The notes below the pieces were generated by a model. That model was given only the letters and a program-made list of their open reading frames with translations. It did no database searches and was not told the DNA's origin. 64,000 nt of DNA, from the NCBI RefSeq assembly GCF_002729955.1, contig NZ_PBYA01000056.1:117206-181205 (forward strand), given 5' to 3'. The position numbers and the translations under genes were made by a program. The first letter of the stretch is position 1, and each line of letters opens with the position of its first letter. Positions 53,865 to 62,826 of the stretch are shown piece after piece. This DNA is from Salinisphaera sp. (lineage in GTDB: Bacteria > Pseudomonadota > Gammaproteobacteria > Nevskiales > Salinisphaeraceae).

Positions 53865-56800
53865 TCAAGGGCGTGCTTCGGGGTCGCGGCGCGACAGCAG
53901 GCCGCGCAGGTCTTCGACGATCACATAGAAGCAGGGCACCAGCACCAGCGTGATCGCGGTCGCGAACAGAATGCCGAAGCCCAGCGAGATCGCCATCGGG
54001 ATCATGAAACGTGCCTGCAGCGAGGTTTCGAAGATCATCGGCGCGAGGCCACCGAAAGTGGTGAGCGTCGTCAAGAGAATCGGCCGGAAACGCCGCACGG
54101 CGGCCAGGCGCACGGCGTTGGCCGGGCTTTCACCGCTGTTGCGCAGGGTATTCGCGTAGTGGATGAGCACCAGCGAATCGTTGACCACCACGCCGGCCAG
54201 CACCAGCACGCCCATGAGGCTGATCACCGATAGCGAATAGCCCATGATTTCGTGGCCGAGAATGGCGCCCACCACGGCGAACGGAATGGCGATCATGACG
54301 ATGGTCGGCTGCAGATAGCTCGCGAACGGGATCGCCAGCAGCATGTAGATGCCGGCCATCGAGAACACGAAGCCCACGAACAGTGCATGTACCGAATTGG
54401 CCGTGTCTTCCTGGCGACCGGAATAGCCGTAGGTCAGCCCCGGGTAGTCCTTGGCGAGCTGCGGCAGCGTTTCGGCATTGAGCGTCTGGGTGATACGGCT
54501 GGTGGCGTCGAAGGGGGTGACGTTGGCAGTGACTTCGATGCTGCGCCGCCCGTCGCGGCGGGTGATCTGGGTAAAGGCACGGTCGTAATCGATATCCGCG
54601 ATCTGGGCCAGCGGCACATAGGTGTCATCGGGCGTACGAATCAGCAGATTGCGAATCGAGGCTGCGCTGTCGCGCTCGGCTTCGGGCAGCGTCACCATGA
54701 TTTTCACTTCGTTGCGGCCCTGCAGCTGGCGCAATGCCTCGGCGCCGTAGAACGCGGCGCGTACCTGTACGCCCACGCTGGCGTTGGTCAGGCCCAGCGA
54801 GCGGCCGGCATCGTTCAGGGTGAAGCTGATCTGGTCCTTGCCCTCGGCCACGCCGCTGTCGATATCGTGGGTGCCGGCGAACTCATCCAGTCGTGTGGCC
54901 AGCGCCTCGGCCGCGCGATCGAGCGTATCCGTATCGCGATGCGACAGCTCCACGGTGATCGCCTTGCCGGCGCCGGGCCCGCCGGCGTCGGATTGGAACT
55001 GGGCCGACTGCAGACCGGCAATATCGCCCAGCTGTTCGCGCCAGGCGGTCACGAAGGCCGAGGTGCTGATCGGTCGTACGTCCGAAGGCTGCAGATAGAC
55101 CCGCATTTCCACCACGTTCTCTTTGATGGTGGCGAACACGCCGGTGGCCAGATCGTCGCCGCCGTTGTCGGCGATCACCCGTTCCGCGGCCGTTTCCAGA
55201 CGGTCACGGGTGGCCTGTACGCGATCCATGGGGCTGCCATAGGGCAGCGTGAGCGTGGCCTGTGCCCGGTCGGATTCCACCTTGGGCATGAGCGCGAAGC
55301 CCATGCGCCCGGAAAACGCCCAGGCCAGCACGATCAGAAGCACCGCCACGCCCAGCGCCGACGTGACGTAGCGATGCACCACCAGCCGCGACGCCAGTGG
55401 CGCGTAGTAGTCGCTCACGAAACGCGAAAAGCCGCGAGAAAATGCCTGCTGGCGGGTATGAATCGCCGCCGACAGACGATTGCGTCGGCCGCGGCGTTCA
55501 TGGGCCAGATGCGCGGGCATGATGAACAGCGCCTCGACCCAGGACACCAAAAAGACGGTGATCACCACCAGCGGAATCACGCCGAAGAGCTTGCCGAGAA
55601 AGCCCGGCACCAGCAGCAGCGGCAGAAACGCAACCACGTTGGTGAGAATCGAAAACGAGATCGGCATGGCCACGTCGCGCGCGCCGGCGATCGCGGCCTG
55701 CATGACGCTCGCCCCGCGTTCGCGCTGTTCGTAGATGTTCTCGCCGGCCACGATGGCATCGTCCACCACGATGCCGAGGGCGATGATGAAAGCGAACATC
55801 GAAATCATGTTGATGGTCACGCCCATCAACGGCAGGAACAGGAACGCGCCGAGAAACGCGGTGGGGATGCCCATGGTCACCCAGAACGCCAGGCGGATTT
55901 CCAGGAACAGGCTGAGCACGCCCAGTACCAGTATCAGTCCCATGAATGCGTTCTTGAGCAGCAGTTCGAGGCGCTGCTGGTAGATTTCGGAGCTGTCGCC
56001 GTTGATGGCGTAGTGCAGCGAGGGCGGCAGGTCGGTTTCCAGCTCGGCCATCACCTTGCGCGCGGCCTGGGAGACCGAAATCGGCGTCTGCTTGGCCACG
56101 CGATAGACGGCGATGCCGATCGAGCGGGCGCCGTCGTAGGTGGCTTCGGTCTTGCTGTCCTCGAAGCCATTGTTCACGGTGGCCACATCGCCCAGCCGTA
56201 CCACCGTGCCTTCGGGCGTTGTCAGCAGCGGGATGCGTTCGAATTCGCTGGCCGAGTCGCGCCGGCCCTTGAGCCGCAGCAACACTTCGCCCGAGGCGGT
56301 ATCGGCACTGCCGCCGGCCACGTCCACCGCCGAGGCCGCCACCGTATCGGCGACGTCGCCCAGGGTAAGCCCGAAGCTGCGCAGGCGCTCCTGGGAGATG
56401 GCGACACGAATCACGTAATCGCGGGCGCCTTCGAGCTCGACCTGGGTGATGTCCGGCGATTGCAGCAGCCGGTCGCGCACTTCTTCGGCATAGGAGCGCA
56501 GCGCGTTTTCGCTGACATCGCCATAAAGCTGGACGTCGAGCACGTCGCGCTGGTGATCCGACAGCGAGATCACCGGTTTTTCCGCGTCGTCGGGGAAGGT
56601 GGTGATCTGGCTCACCGCCTGCTGAACGTCCTGGAAGACGGCCTGGCCATCGGCGGATTCCGACAGCTCCAGGCGCACGGTGGCGCCGCCTTCGGCCGCG
56701 GTGGCGGTCATCTCGTCGATGCCGGACACATCGCGCACCTTCTCTTCGATGGCGAGCACGATGTTCTGTTCGACCTGCTCCGGCGTCGCCCCGGGATAGG

Positions 56801-56966
56801 AGACCGAGACGGTGACCATGTCGAGGCTGAACTCGGGGAAGACCTCCTGCTTGATGAGCGTGGTCATCAGCAGGCCGCCGGCCAGCAGCACCAGCATCAA
56901 CAGGTTCGGCGTCACCCGATTGGCGACCATCCATGCGATCGGGCCGCGGCGTGGGCTCTCGCTCAC
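53865..56966 (-). CDS. RND efflux transporter (AcrB/MexF-like inner-membrane pump)
   Basis: A 1033-residue inner-membrane pump of the RND family. It has 12 membrane segments and two large periplasmic loops. Visible marks are PIAWMVANRVTPNLLMLVLLAGG at the start, VSYPGATPEQVEQNIVLAIEEKVRDVSGIDEM, VFQDVQQAVSQITTFP, and the TM4 proton-relay motif GIVVDDAIVAGENIYEQRERG. The C-terminal half repeats the fold (GVVVNDSLVLIHYANTLR). It belongs to the broad AcrB/heavy-metal-and-drug group; substrate range is unknown. The ATG overlaps the adaptor stop by four bases, so it is translationally coupled in the order outer-membrane channel, adaptor, pump. Confidence 0.95.
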   Translation of the reverse strand: MSESPRRGPIAWMVANRVTPNLLMLVLLAGGLLMTTLIKQEVFPEFSLDMVTVSVSYPGATPEQVEQNIVLAIEEKVRDVSGIDEMTATAAEGGATVRLELSESADGQAVFQDVQQAVSQITTFPDDAEKPVISLSDHQRDVLDVQLYGDVSENALRSYAEEVRDRLLQSPDITQVELEGARDYVIRVAISQERLRSFGLTLGDVADTVAASAVDVAGGSADTASGEVLLRLKGRRDSASEFERIPLLTTPEGTVVRLGDVATVNNGFEDSKTEATYDGARSIGIAVYRVAKQTPISVSQAARKVMAELETDLPPSLHYAINGDSSEIYQQRLELLLKNAFMGLILVLGVLSLFLEIRLAFWVTMGIPTAFLGAFLFLPLMGVTINMISMFAFIIALGIVVDDAIVAGENIYEQRERGASVMQAAIAGARDVAMPISFSILTNVVAFLPLLLVPGFLGKLFGVIPLVVITVFLVSWVEALFIMPAHLAHERRGRRNRLSAAIHTRQQAFSRGFSRFVSDYYAPLASRLVVHRYVTSALGVAVLLIVLAWAFSGRMGFALMPKVESDRAQATLTLPYGSPMDRVQATRDRLETAAERVIADNGGDDLATGVFATIKENVVEMRVYLQPSDVRPISTSAFVTAWREQLGDIAGLQSAQFQSDAGGPGAGKAITVELSHRDTDTLDRAAEALATRLDEFAGTHDIDSGVAEGKDQISFTLNDAGRSLGLTNASVGVQVRAAFYGAEALRQLQGRNEVKIMVTLPEAERDSAASIRNLLIRTPDDTYVPLAQIADIDYDRAFTQITRRDGRRSIEVTANVTPFDATSRITQTLNAETLPQLAKDYPGLTYGYSGRQEDTANSVHALFVGFVFSMAGIYMLLAIPFASYLQPTIVMIAIPFAVVGAILGHEIMGYSLSVISLMGVLVLAGVVVNDSLVLIHYANTLRNSGESPANAVRLAAVRRFRPILLTTLTTFGGLAPMIFETSLQARFMIPMAISLGFGILFATAITLVLVPCFYVIVEDLRGLLSRRDPEARP

Positions 56967-58345
56967 GAGTTCGGCTCCGTTGTCGCCGCGGCCACCTGCG
57001 GTGTGTCGGACCGGCTGCTATCGGCGGCGGGGGTGATCTCCGCCGGCGGGCCGCTCAGGCGCAGGCCCTGCGGCGTGCGCCTCTGCGCCATGTCGGTGGC
57101 GTCGGCCTGCGGGTCGGTTGCGTCCGTCTTGTCGGCCGGACTATCGGGAACGGTTGTGCCCGTGCTCGCTTCGACGCGGATCGGCATGCCTTGTATCGGC
57201 GCGGTCAGTTCGCTGGTGATCACGGCGTCGCCCGGCTCGAGCCCGGCCGAAATCACGGTCTGATTGGCATCTCGATAGAGGATATCCACGCTGCGGATAT
57301 CCAGCCGACCGTCGTCGCTCATCACCCAGACGTTGTTGTTTTCGTGTACGAAGGCCGAGTCGATGAGCACGCTGTCGGCGGGCAGACGGGCTTCAAGTGC
57401 GGCCCGTACGTAGGCGCCGATCAATAGCCGCGTATCGGCGGGTGTATTGTCGCCGAGCGGATCGGGCACCTGGAGCAGTACCCGCGCCATACGCCCGGAG
57501 GTTTCCAGGGCCGGCTGGATACGCAGCACTTCGGCGGGCAGGAATGCATCCGCGCCCCAGCCGTCGGGATAGTAGATCTGCGCCGAGGTGCCGGCGCGAT
57601 CGCCGTCGGCGGCATGAATGAAGCGCAGCTGATCGACCGGCACCGATACGTCCACCCAGTAGGTATCGGTCGCAGCCAGCGTGGCGATGCCGTCGCTGGT
57701 GGTGACGACGTCGCCGATCGAGGCGCTGCGTTCGGTGACGATGCCGTCGAAGGGGGCCCGCACCTTGGTACGGTCCAGATCGAGCTGGGCCTGCTCGACG
57801 GCCGTACGCGCGGCTTCGAGATCGGCCTGCGCCTGTTCGAGCTGCGGGCCGCGCAGGGCCAGATCACGCTCGTCGGCGCTGACATCACTACCCACCAGGG
57901 CCAGCTCGCGCTGGGCAACGGCCTGCTGGCCCTGTTCCACGCGCAGCGCCGCCTTTGCGTTGGCCAGATCGGTGCGCGCGCTGTTGAGTGCGAGCTGATA
58001 GTCGGCGTCATCGATGCGGGCCAGCACATCGGATTTGGCGAAACGCGTGCCCGGGGCGAGCTTGTCGTTGAGGGCCACGATCTGGCCCGACACCCGCGGG
58101 CGCAGCGTGGTGGAATCTGCGGCCTGCACGGTGCCGTTGGCCGAAAAATCCAGGGTGGTCGGCGCGGCTTCGGCAGGCGTCACGGTCACCAGCCGGGCCT
58201 GGCGTTCGCGCGGCGGGGCCTTGGGCGCACTCGGCGTACTGGTGAGCACGATGAAGGCGATCACCGCGCCCGCCACCAGTACCAGCACGGGCAGGGCGAT
58301 CCATAACAGGCGCGGCAGCGTGCGCCGGGGTGGCTCGTTATTCAT
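56963..58345 (-). CDS. RND periplasmic adaptor (membrane fusion protein)
   Basis: A 460-residue adaptor linking the pump and the outer-membrane channel. It has an N-terminal membrane anchor (about 12-34, LLWIALPVLVLVAGAVIAF), a barrel-sandwich lipoyl part (FSANGTVQAADSTTLRPRVSGQI and RAPFDGIVTERSASIGDVV), a coiled-coil hairpin (about 115-200, EQGQQAVAQRELALVGSDV) and C-terminal beta-barrel parts. The last ~65 residues are a low-complexity, Asp/Pro/Ser-rich extension not typical of adaptors. It is coupled to both neighbours by short overlaps. Confidence 0.93.
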   Translation of the reverse strand: MNNEPPRRTLPRLLWIALPVLVLVAGAVIAFIVLTSTPSAPKAPPRERQARLVTVTPAEAAPTTLDFSANGTVQAADSTTLRPRVSGQIVALNDKLAPGTRFAKSDVLARIDDADYQLALNSARTDLANAKAALRVEQGQQAVAQRELALVGSDVSADERDLALRGPQLEQAQADLEAARTAVEQAQLDLDRTKVRAPFDGIVTERSASIGDVVTTSDGIATLAATDTYWVDVSVPVDQLRFIHAADGDRAGTSAQIYYPDGWGADAFLPAEVLRIQPALETSGRMARVLLQVPDPLGDNTPADTRLLIGAYVRAALEARLPADSVLIDSAFVHENNNVWVMSDDGRLDIRSVDILYRDANQTVISAGLEPGDAVITSELTAPIQGMPIRVEASTGTTVPDSPADKTDATDPQADATDMAQRRTPQGLRLSGPPAEITPAADSSRSDTPQVAAATTEPNS

Positions 58346-59850
58346 GGGCGGTCTTCGGTTTGCGCGGCGGGCAGCGGTACCGGCGGATTGTCGATACCCG
58401 CGGCGGGCAGGCTGTCGATATCGCCGGCGAGCGCGCGATAGAGGTTGATGCGGTAGTCGAGTAGCTGACGACGGGCGGCCAGATAGTCCACCTGCAGGTT
58501 CTGGCGGGTGAGCAGGGCATCCAGCACGTCGAGATAATCGGTTGCGCCGCGCAGGTAACGCAGGCGCAGGTTGTCCACGCTCTCGCGCGACAGACGCAGC
58601 TGTTCGTCCAGGCGCTGCAGATAGCGCTTCTGGCGATACTCGTTGGCGAGCGCGTCTTCGGTTTCCTGCAGGGCTTCGAGCATGCTCTGCTGGTAGTCGG
58701 CGACTTCCTCGGCGACCACCGCCCGGCTGCGATCGACCTCGGCCGCGCGCGAGCCGGCATCAAATATCGGCTGGGTGAGATTGGCCGCCAGCTGGGTGAT
58801 CCAGTTGGAGAACAGATCGCCGGAATCGTTGGTCGACGATACGCTCGCCGACAGCGACAGCTGCGGGTAGCGATTGGCCACGGCCACCGCCACCCGTCGA
58901 TCGGCCGCGGCCAGCGCATAGAACTGCTGGCGCACATCCGGTCGGCGCATGAGGGCGGCCGCCGGTACGCCGGTGTCTGGCAGGGCGGGCAAATCGATGA
59001 GATCGCCTTCGGGTAGGTCCAGGTTCTGCGGCGCAACACCGACCAGCGTGGCCAGGGCATGTTCGAGTACCGCTTCGCTGGCCTGGGCCTGTTCGAGCTG
59101 ACCGCGTACCGATTCCACCGCTTGGCGCTGGCGCAGTACGTCGGCGGCCTGGCTCTGGCCATATTTGAAGGCGTAGGTGGTCAGGTCGAGCACGTCGCGG
59201 TTGGTCTGAATCTGGCTTTCCAACAGCGCGATACGCGCGCGCAGTTCCTGGAGCTGATACCAGTTGCTGGCCAGATCGGCCGTGAGCGTGATGGCGGCTG
59301 CCTGGTAGTCGGCCGCGGTAGCGCGGGCATCGAACAGCGCCGCGCTGCGGGCATTGCGCAGCCGGCCCCACAGGTCGAGCTCGTAGGCGGCAGAAAACTG
59401 CAGAGTGCGCGTTTCGCTCCAGTTGGAGCCGCTCTGGTCGAGCACGATGCCATTGGCGCCCGCGGTACTGCCGCTCACGGCGGCGCCGTTGTTCGAGCGC
59501 CGGGTGCCGCTTTGTTCAAAGCTGGCATCCACGCTCGGGAAGAGGTCGGCGTTGGCGCTGGCAAGCGTTGCACGGGCCTGCTCGACACGGGCATAGGTCG
59601 AGGCCAGGCTGAAGTTGTTGCCCAATGCGCGTTCGACCAGCGTATTCAGGCCGGGATCGTGGAAGGCCGTCCACCAGCGGGTATCCGTGGTCGCTTCGCC
59701 ACTGGCGCCAAAACGGGCGGGCATCTCGAATGCCGGCTCGGCCAGTTCGTCGAGCGGTGTCGTCGCACAGCCGGCGAACGCCAGGCACAGGCAGGCAAGA
59801 GCGACAAGACGCATGGGCGGCAACGGAATCACGGGGAATCGGGGATTCAT
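58342..59850 (-). CDS. RND outer-membrane efflux lipoprotein, NodT/OprM-like
   Basis: A 502-residue TolC-like channel anchored as a lipoprotein. The signal peptide ends at a lipobox (AFAGC, Cys near residue 28), preceded by RLVALACLCL. The mature protein has two TolC/NodT repeats, with GNNFSLASTYARVEQARATLASANADLFP and the RYPQLSLSASVSSTND segment, and ends with LRYLRGATDYLDVLDALLTRQN. An internal ATG (12 residues in, at 59814) could be the true start. The gene opens the RND operon and overlaps the adaptor by four bases. Confidence 0.94.
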   Translation of the reverse strand: MNPRFPVIPLPPMRLVALACLCLAFAGCATTPLDELAEPAFEMPARFGASGEATTDTRWWTAFHDPGLNTLVERALGNNFSLASTYARVEQARATLASANADLFPSVDASFEQSGTRRSNNGAAVSGSTAGANGIVLDQSGSNWSETRTLQFSAAYELDLWGRLRNARSAALFDARATAADYQAAAITLTADLASNWYQLQELRARIALLESQIQTNRDVLDLTTYAFKYGQSQAADVLRQRQAVESVRGQLEQAQASEAVLEHALATLVGVAPQNLDLPEGDLIDLPALPDTGVPAAALMRRPDVRQQFYALAAADRRVAVAVANRYPQLSLSASVSSTNDSGDLFSNWITQLAANLTQPIFDAGSRAAEVDRSRAVVAEEVADYQQSMLEALQETEDALANEYRQKRYLQRLDEQLRLSRESVDNLRLRYLRGATDYLDVLDALLTRQNLQVDYLAARRQLLDYRINLYRALAGDIDSLPAAGIDNPPVPLPAAQTEDRP

Positions 59851-59868
59851 TCTAACGGGTATGAAAAG

Positions 59869-59892
59869 CCCGCCGGCACCAACGCCGGCGGG
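59869..59892 (-). terminator. Rho-independent terminator of the EF-hand gene
   Basis: GCCGGCGGG pairs with CCCGCCGGC around a six-base loop. On the minus strand it is followed by CTTTT. Confidence 0.75.
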
Positions 59893-59946
59893 TCGGCGGG
59901 CACGGCCCGGGCCCGCCCGGCGGGCGTCGGGCCGTCTTCCGGCGCG

Positions 59947-60480
59947 TTACTGCGATTTGTTGTCGTGCTTCTCGGCCATGCGGTCGTGGTGGCGCTGCGT
60001 GGCCTGCTTGAATTCCTCACGGGACACGAGGCCGTCGCCGTCGCTGTCCATCTTCTTGAACATCTCGCCGCGCTTGTCGTGGCCTTTCGTCTTGTCGGCG
60101 TCGTGTTCGGCGCGCTTCGGCTTGTCGGCCGGGTGCTTGCCGTGCTGCTTACCGTGCTGCGGCGGGCGGGCCTCGCTGGCGTCCAGCGTCCCGTCGCCGT
60201 TGCTGTCCAGGCGTTCGAACATGCGCTCGGCGCGTTGTTCGGCCTGGGCCATGAACTCATCCTTGTCGATCCGGCCATCGCCGTTGGTATCGGCCGCATC
60301 GAAGCGCAGTTTGGCTATGGCCTCGCGCATGTTCGACAGTTCCTGCTGGCTCAGACTGCCGTTGCCGTCGGTATCCAGCGCGTCGAAGAGCTGGTCGGAA
60401 TCGTGCACGGGTTTGGCGTGGGCGCTGCCGATGCCGACCAGGCCGGCGGCAAGGGCGGTCATGAGAATGCGGTGTTTCAT
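59947..60480 (-). CDS. Exported four-EF-hand calcium-binding protein
   Basis: A 177-residue secreted or periplasmic protein. The signal peptide ends at about residue 22 (SAHAKPV). Four EF-hand loops are readable: DTDGNGSLSQQE (about 36-47), DTNGDGRIDKDE (about 63-74), DSNGDGTLDASE (about 92-103) and DSDGDGLVSREE (about 143-154). Each has the canonical D-x-[DN]-x-[DG]-G pattern ending in Glu, so all four could bind calcium. A Lys/His/Asp-rich linker (about 105-140) separates hands three and four. It diverges from an OmpR-type two-component pair and has its own terminator. Confidence 0.92.
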   Translation of the reverse strand: MKHRILMTALAAGLVGIGSAHAKPVHDSDQLFDALDTDGNGSLSQQELSNMREAIAKLRFDAADTNGDGRIDKDEFMAQAEQRAERMFERLDSNGDGTLDASEARPPQHGKQHGKHPADKPKRAEHDADKTKGHDKRGEMFKKMDSDGDGLVSREEFKQATQRHHDRMAEKHDNKSQ

Positions 60481-60543
60481 GGAACTCTCCGTTGGGTTCG
60501 TTGTGGGCCGCTGTGGCCCGGTCTGCAACGCCATTTACGCGCA

Positions 60544-60589
60544 CAAATGTCGTGCAAATCTGTCGGCGGCCGACGAATTTGTCGCAAAT
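60544..60589. promoter_or_regulatory. Direct and inverted repeats between EF-hand gene and response regulator gene
   Basis: CAAAT occurs at 60544, 60555 and 60585; the first two are 11 bases apart, the spacing of OmpR-family half-sites. A GTCGG-CGG-CCGAC palindrome lies between, flanked by AAAT and ATTT. It may be an operator for the adjacent response regulator; this is inference. Confidence 0.4.
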
Positions 60590-60690
60590 TGTGTCGCGGC
60601 CCCGTCGTTGGCAGGGATCGATACAAGAGCCGGGTAAAGGCGGCCGAACGGCGGGTTATATTGGCCCGGCCATTCGTTCACGAGCCCGTC

Positions 60691-61413
60691 ATGGCCGAGC
60701 CGCAGCCGCATATCCTCGTTGTCGACGATCATCGCGATATTCGCGATTCACTGACGCGCTATCTGCGAGATCACGGCTTTCGCATCTCGGCGGCGGCCGA
60801 TGCGGCCGCGGCGCGCCGGCTGGTGCGTGAATCGGCCTTCGACCTGGTCGTGCTGGATATCATGATGCCCGGCGAGGACGGCCTGAGCCTGTGTCGCTGG
60901 CTGGGCGAAACCCATGACATCCCGATCGTGCTGCTGACCGCGGTGGCCGACGAGACGGACCGCATCATCGGCCTGGAAATGGGCGCGGACGACTATGTCA
61001 CCAAACCGTTTTCGCCGCGGGAGCTGCTGGCGCGTATCCGCGCGGTGCTGCGGCGGGCCACGGCCCTGCCGGCCCAGCGCAACCAGCCGGAGCGCAGCGC
61101 GGTGCGCTTCGATCGCTGGACCTTTCATGCCGCGCAACAGGAGCTGGTGGACGACGACGGCCTGGCGGTGGCCCTGTCGACCGGCGAATACCGGCTGCTG
61201 CTGGCGTTCGTGCGCCACCCCAATCATGTGCTCTCGCGCGATCAGCTGCTCGACTTGACCCAGGGCAAGGACGCCCAGGTGTTCGATCGGAGCATCGACA
61301 ACCAGGTCAGTAGGCTGCGCCGCAAGATCGAGCGCGACCCGGCCAATCCGCGGCTGATTCTTACCGTCTGGGGCGGTGGCTATCGCTTCGCGGCTGCCTG
61401 CGAGGCCGTCTGA
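60691..61413 (+). CDS. OmpR/PhoB-family response regulator
   Basis: A 240-residue regulator. The receiver (about 1-125) has the acidic pocket VVDDH, Asp56 in LVVLDIMMPGEDG, Thr in LLTAVAD and Lys in YVTKPFSPREL. The winged-helix (about 140-235) has FHAAQQELVDDDGLAVALSTGEYRLLLAFVRHP and IDNQVSRLRRKIERDPANPRLILTVWGGGYRF. It is followed directly by its kinase (stop 61413, next ATG 61414). The adjacent PAP2 phosphatase has TTAA direct repeats at 11-base spacing upstream, a likely target. Confidence 0.93.
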   Translation: MAEPQPHILVVDDHRDIRDSLTRYLRDHGFRISAAADAAAARRLVRESAFDLVVLDIMMPGEDGLSLCRWLGETHDIPIVLLTAVADETDRIIGLEMGADDYVTKPFSPRELLARIRAVLRRATALPAQRNQPERSAVRFDRWTFHAAQQELVDDDGLAVALSTGEYRLLLAFVRHPNHVLSRDQLLDLTQGKDAQVFDRSIDNQVSRLRRKIERDPANPRLILTVWGGGYRFAAACEAV

Positions 61414-62748
61414 ATGCGCATGTGGCCGCGCAGCCTGTCGGGGCGAATCGTCGCGCTCACACTGCTGGCGCTGGTGGTTTCGCAGCTCGTCAGCTTCTTT
61501 TTGTTCATGCACGAGCGCGATCGTTTTCTCGAACGCGTGATTCTGGGCAACATGGCCGACAACGTGGCCGCGGCCATGCGTACCCTCGAATTCGTGCCCG
61601 AGGGCGAGCGGGCGGATGCCGTGGCGGCGCTGTCGACCCGCGATCTGCGTTATCGCCTGGCGCGTAGGCCGGGCCGTGCCTTTGCCGGGGGCAGTAATGC
61701 CGCGAACCGCTTCACGCGGGACATGGCCGCGAAGATGGACATCGATGCCGCACGTCTGCGTGTGACGATCGGCCCCGGCCTGGCGCGCGGGCCGAATCGG
61801 CGTGCCGGGGATGCCCTGCGCATGGCGGTACAGATCGACGAGGGGCTGTGGTTGCAGGCACGCCAGAGGGTGTTCGACCCGACCCGGCACTGGGCGCGGT
61901 CTTCGTTGATGACGTTGGCGGTGAGCGCGGTACTGATGGTGCTCATCGTGGTGCTGACGAGCCGCCGGATCACCGCGCCCCTGCGCGAATTGGCCAGCGC
62001 AGCGGAACGCTTCGGTCGCGGTGAAGAGGTGGCGCCACTGCCGGAGTACGGGGCCGAGGATATTCGGCGCTCGGTGGCCGCATTCAATCGCATGCGTGAA
62101 CGGCTGGCCCGGTTCGTGGCCGATCGTACCCGCATGGTCGCCGCCATCGCCCACGATCTGCGTACGCCGATTACCGCGCTGCGGCTGCGCCTGGAATTCC
62201 TGCCCGACGACGACAACACGCGCTCGATGGCCGCCACCCTCGAAGACATGGCACGCATGAGCGAGGCTTCGCTGACCTTCATGCGCGAGGAAGCCGCGAC
62301 CGAGGCCACGCGCAACGTCGATCTGTCCGCCCTGGTGGATGCGCTGTGCGAGGACTATCGCGCGGCCGGCGCAGCGGTCGTATTCGAGCCCGATGCCCGC
62401 CTGGCGCTGGTGTGTCGGCCGGCCGCGATCCGGCGCGCGCTGCGTAACGTCATCGACAACGCGCTCGCCTATGGCAAGCGCGCCCGGCTCCTTCTGACCG
62501 ACGATGGCCAGGCGGCCACCATTCAGGTTATCGACAATGGCCCGGGCATCGACGAAGCACAAATGGGGCGGGTGTTCGACCCGTTCGTGCGGCTGGAAAG
62601 CTCGCGCAGCCGCGATACGGGCGGCACCGGGCTGGGCCTGTCGATCGCGCGCTCCGTGGTACAGGGTCACGGCGGCGAGATCACCCTGCAAAACCGCGCC
62701 GAGGGTGGGCTGAGCGTCAGTATCCGTCTACCCAGAACCGGCGAATAA
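61414..62748 (+). CDS. HAMP-domain sensor histidine kinase
   Basis: A 444-residue membrane kinase. A first membrane segment (about 10-32) and a second (about 166-188) enclose a periplasmic sensor of roughly 130 residues. HAMP (about 188-240), then HisKA with His247 in AAIAHDLRTPITALRLRLEFL, then the ATPase domain (NVIDNALAYGKRARL, DNGPGIDEAQM, VFDPFVRLESS and GTGLGLSIARSVVQGHGG). It starts on the base after the response regulator stop, so the pair is translationally coupled. The sensed signal is unknown; a calcium- or cation-linked signal is suggested only by the neighbouring EF-hand gene. Confidence 0.93.
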   Translation: MRMWPRSLSGRIVALTLLALVVSQLVSFFLFMHERDRFLERVILGNMADNVAAAMRTLEFVPEGERADAVAALSTRDLRYRLARRPGRAFAGGSNAANRFTRDMAAKMDIDAARLRVTIGPGLARGPNRRAGDALRMAVQIDEGLWLQARQRVFDPTRHWARSSLMTLAVSAVLMVLIVVLTSRRITAPLRELASAAERFGRGEEVAPLPEYGAEDIRRSVAAFNRMRERLARFVADRTRMVAAIAHDLRTPITALRLRLEFLPDDDNTRSMAATLEDMARMSEASLTFMREEAATEATRNVDLSALVDALCEDYRAAGAAVVFEPDARLALVCRPAAIRRALRNVIDNALAYGKRARLLLTDDGQAATIQVIDNGPGIDEAQMGRVFDPFVRLESSRSRDTGGTGLGLSIARSVVQGHGGEITLQNRAEGGLSVSIRLPRTGE

Positions 62749-62767
62749 TAGGTGCTATATACACGGC

Positions 62768-62796
62768 ATTAAGAAATCGTTAACATCTCGTTTAAA
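62768..62796 (+). promoter_or_regulatory. TTAA direct repeats upstream of PAP2 gene, PmrA-box-like
   Basis: ATTAAG, five bases, GTTAAC, then a third TTAA in TTTAAA 12 bases on. The first two have the 11-base spacing and YTTAAK-like pattern of PmrA-type boxes. It ends 30 bases before the phosphatase start, overlapping its likely promoter. Confidence 0.5.
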
Positions 62797-62826
62797 TAAT
62801 GTTGCGTCACCTTGAGGACAGCGACG

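Noticed and set aside
54252..57263. 1003-codon open frame antisense to the RND pump gene
   Set aside because: It mirrors a clearly coding gene on the other strand; the His/Arg/Gly-rich translation shows no domain and arises from high GC codon bias.
60748..62691. 647-codon frame antisense to the two-component genes
   Set aside because: It is His/Gln/Arg-rich without motifs and lies opposite a response regulator and kinase with intact signatures.
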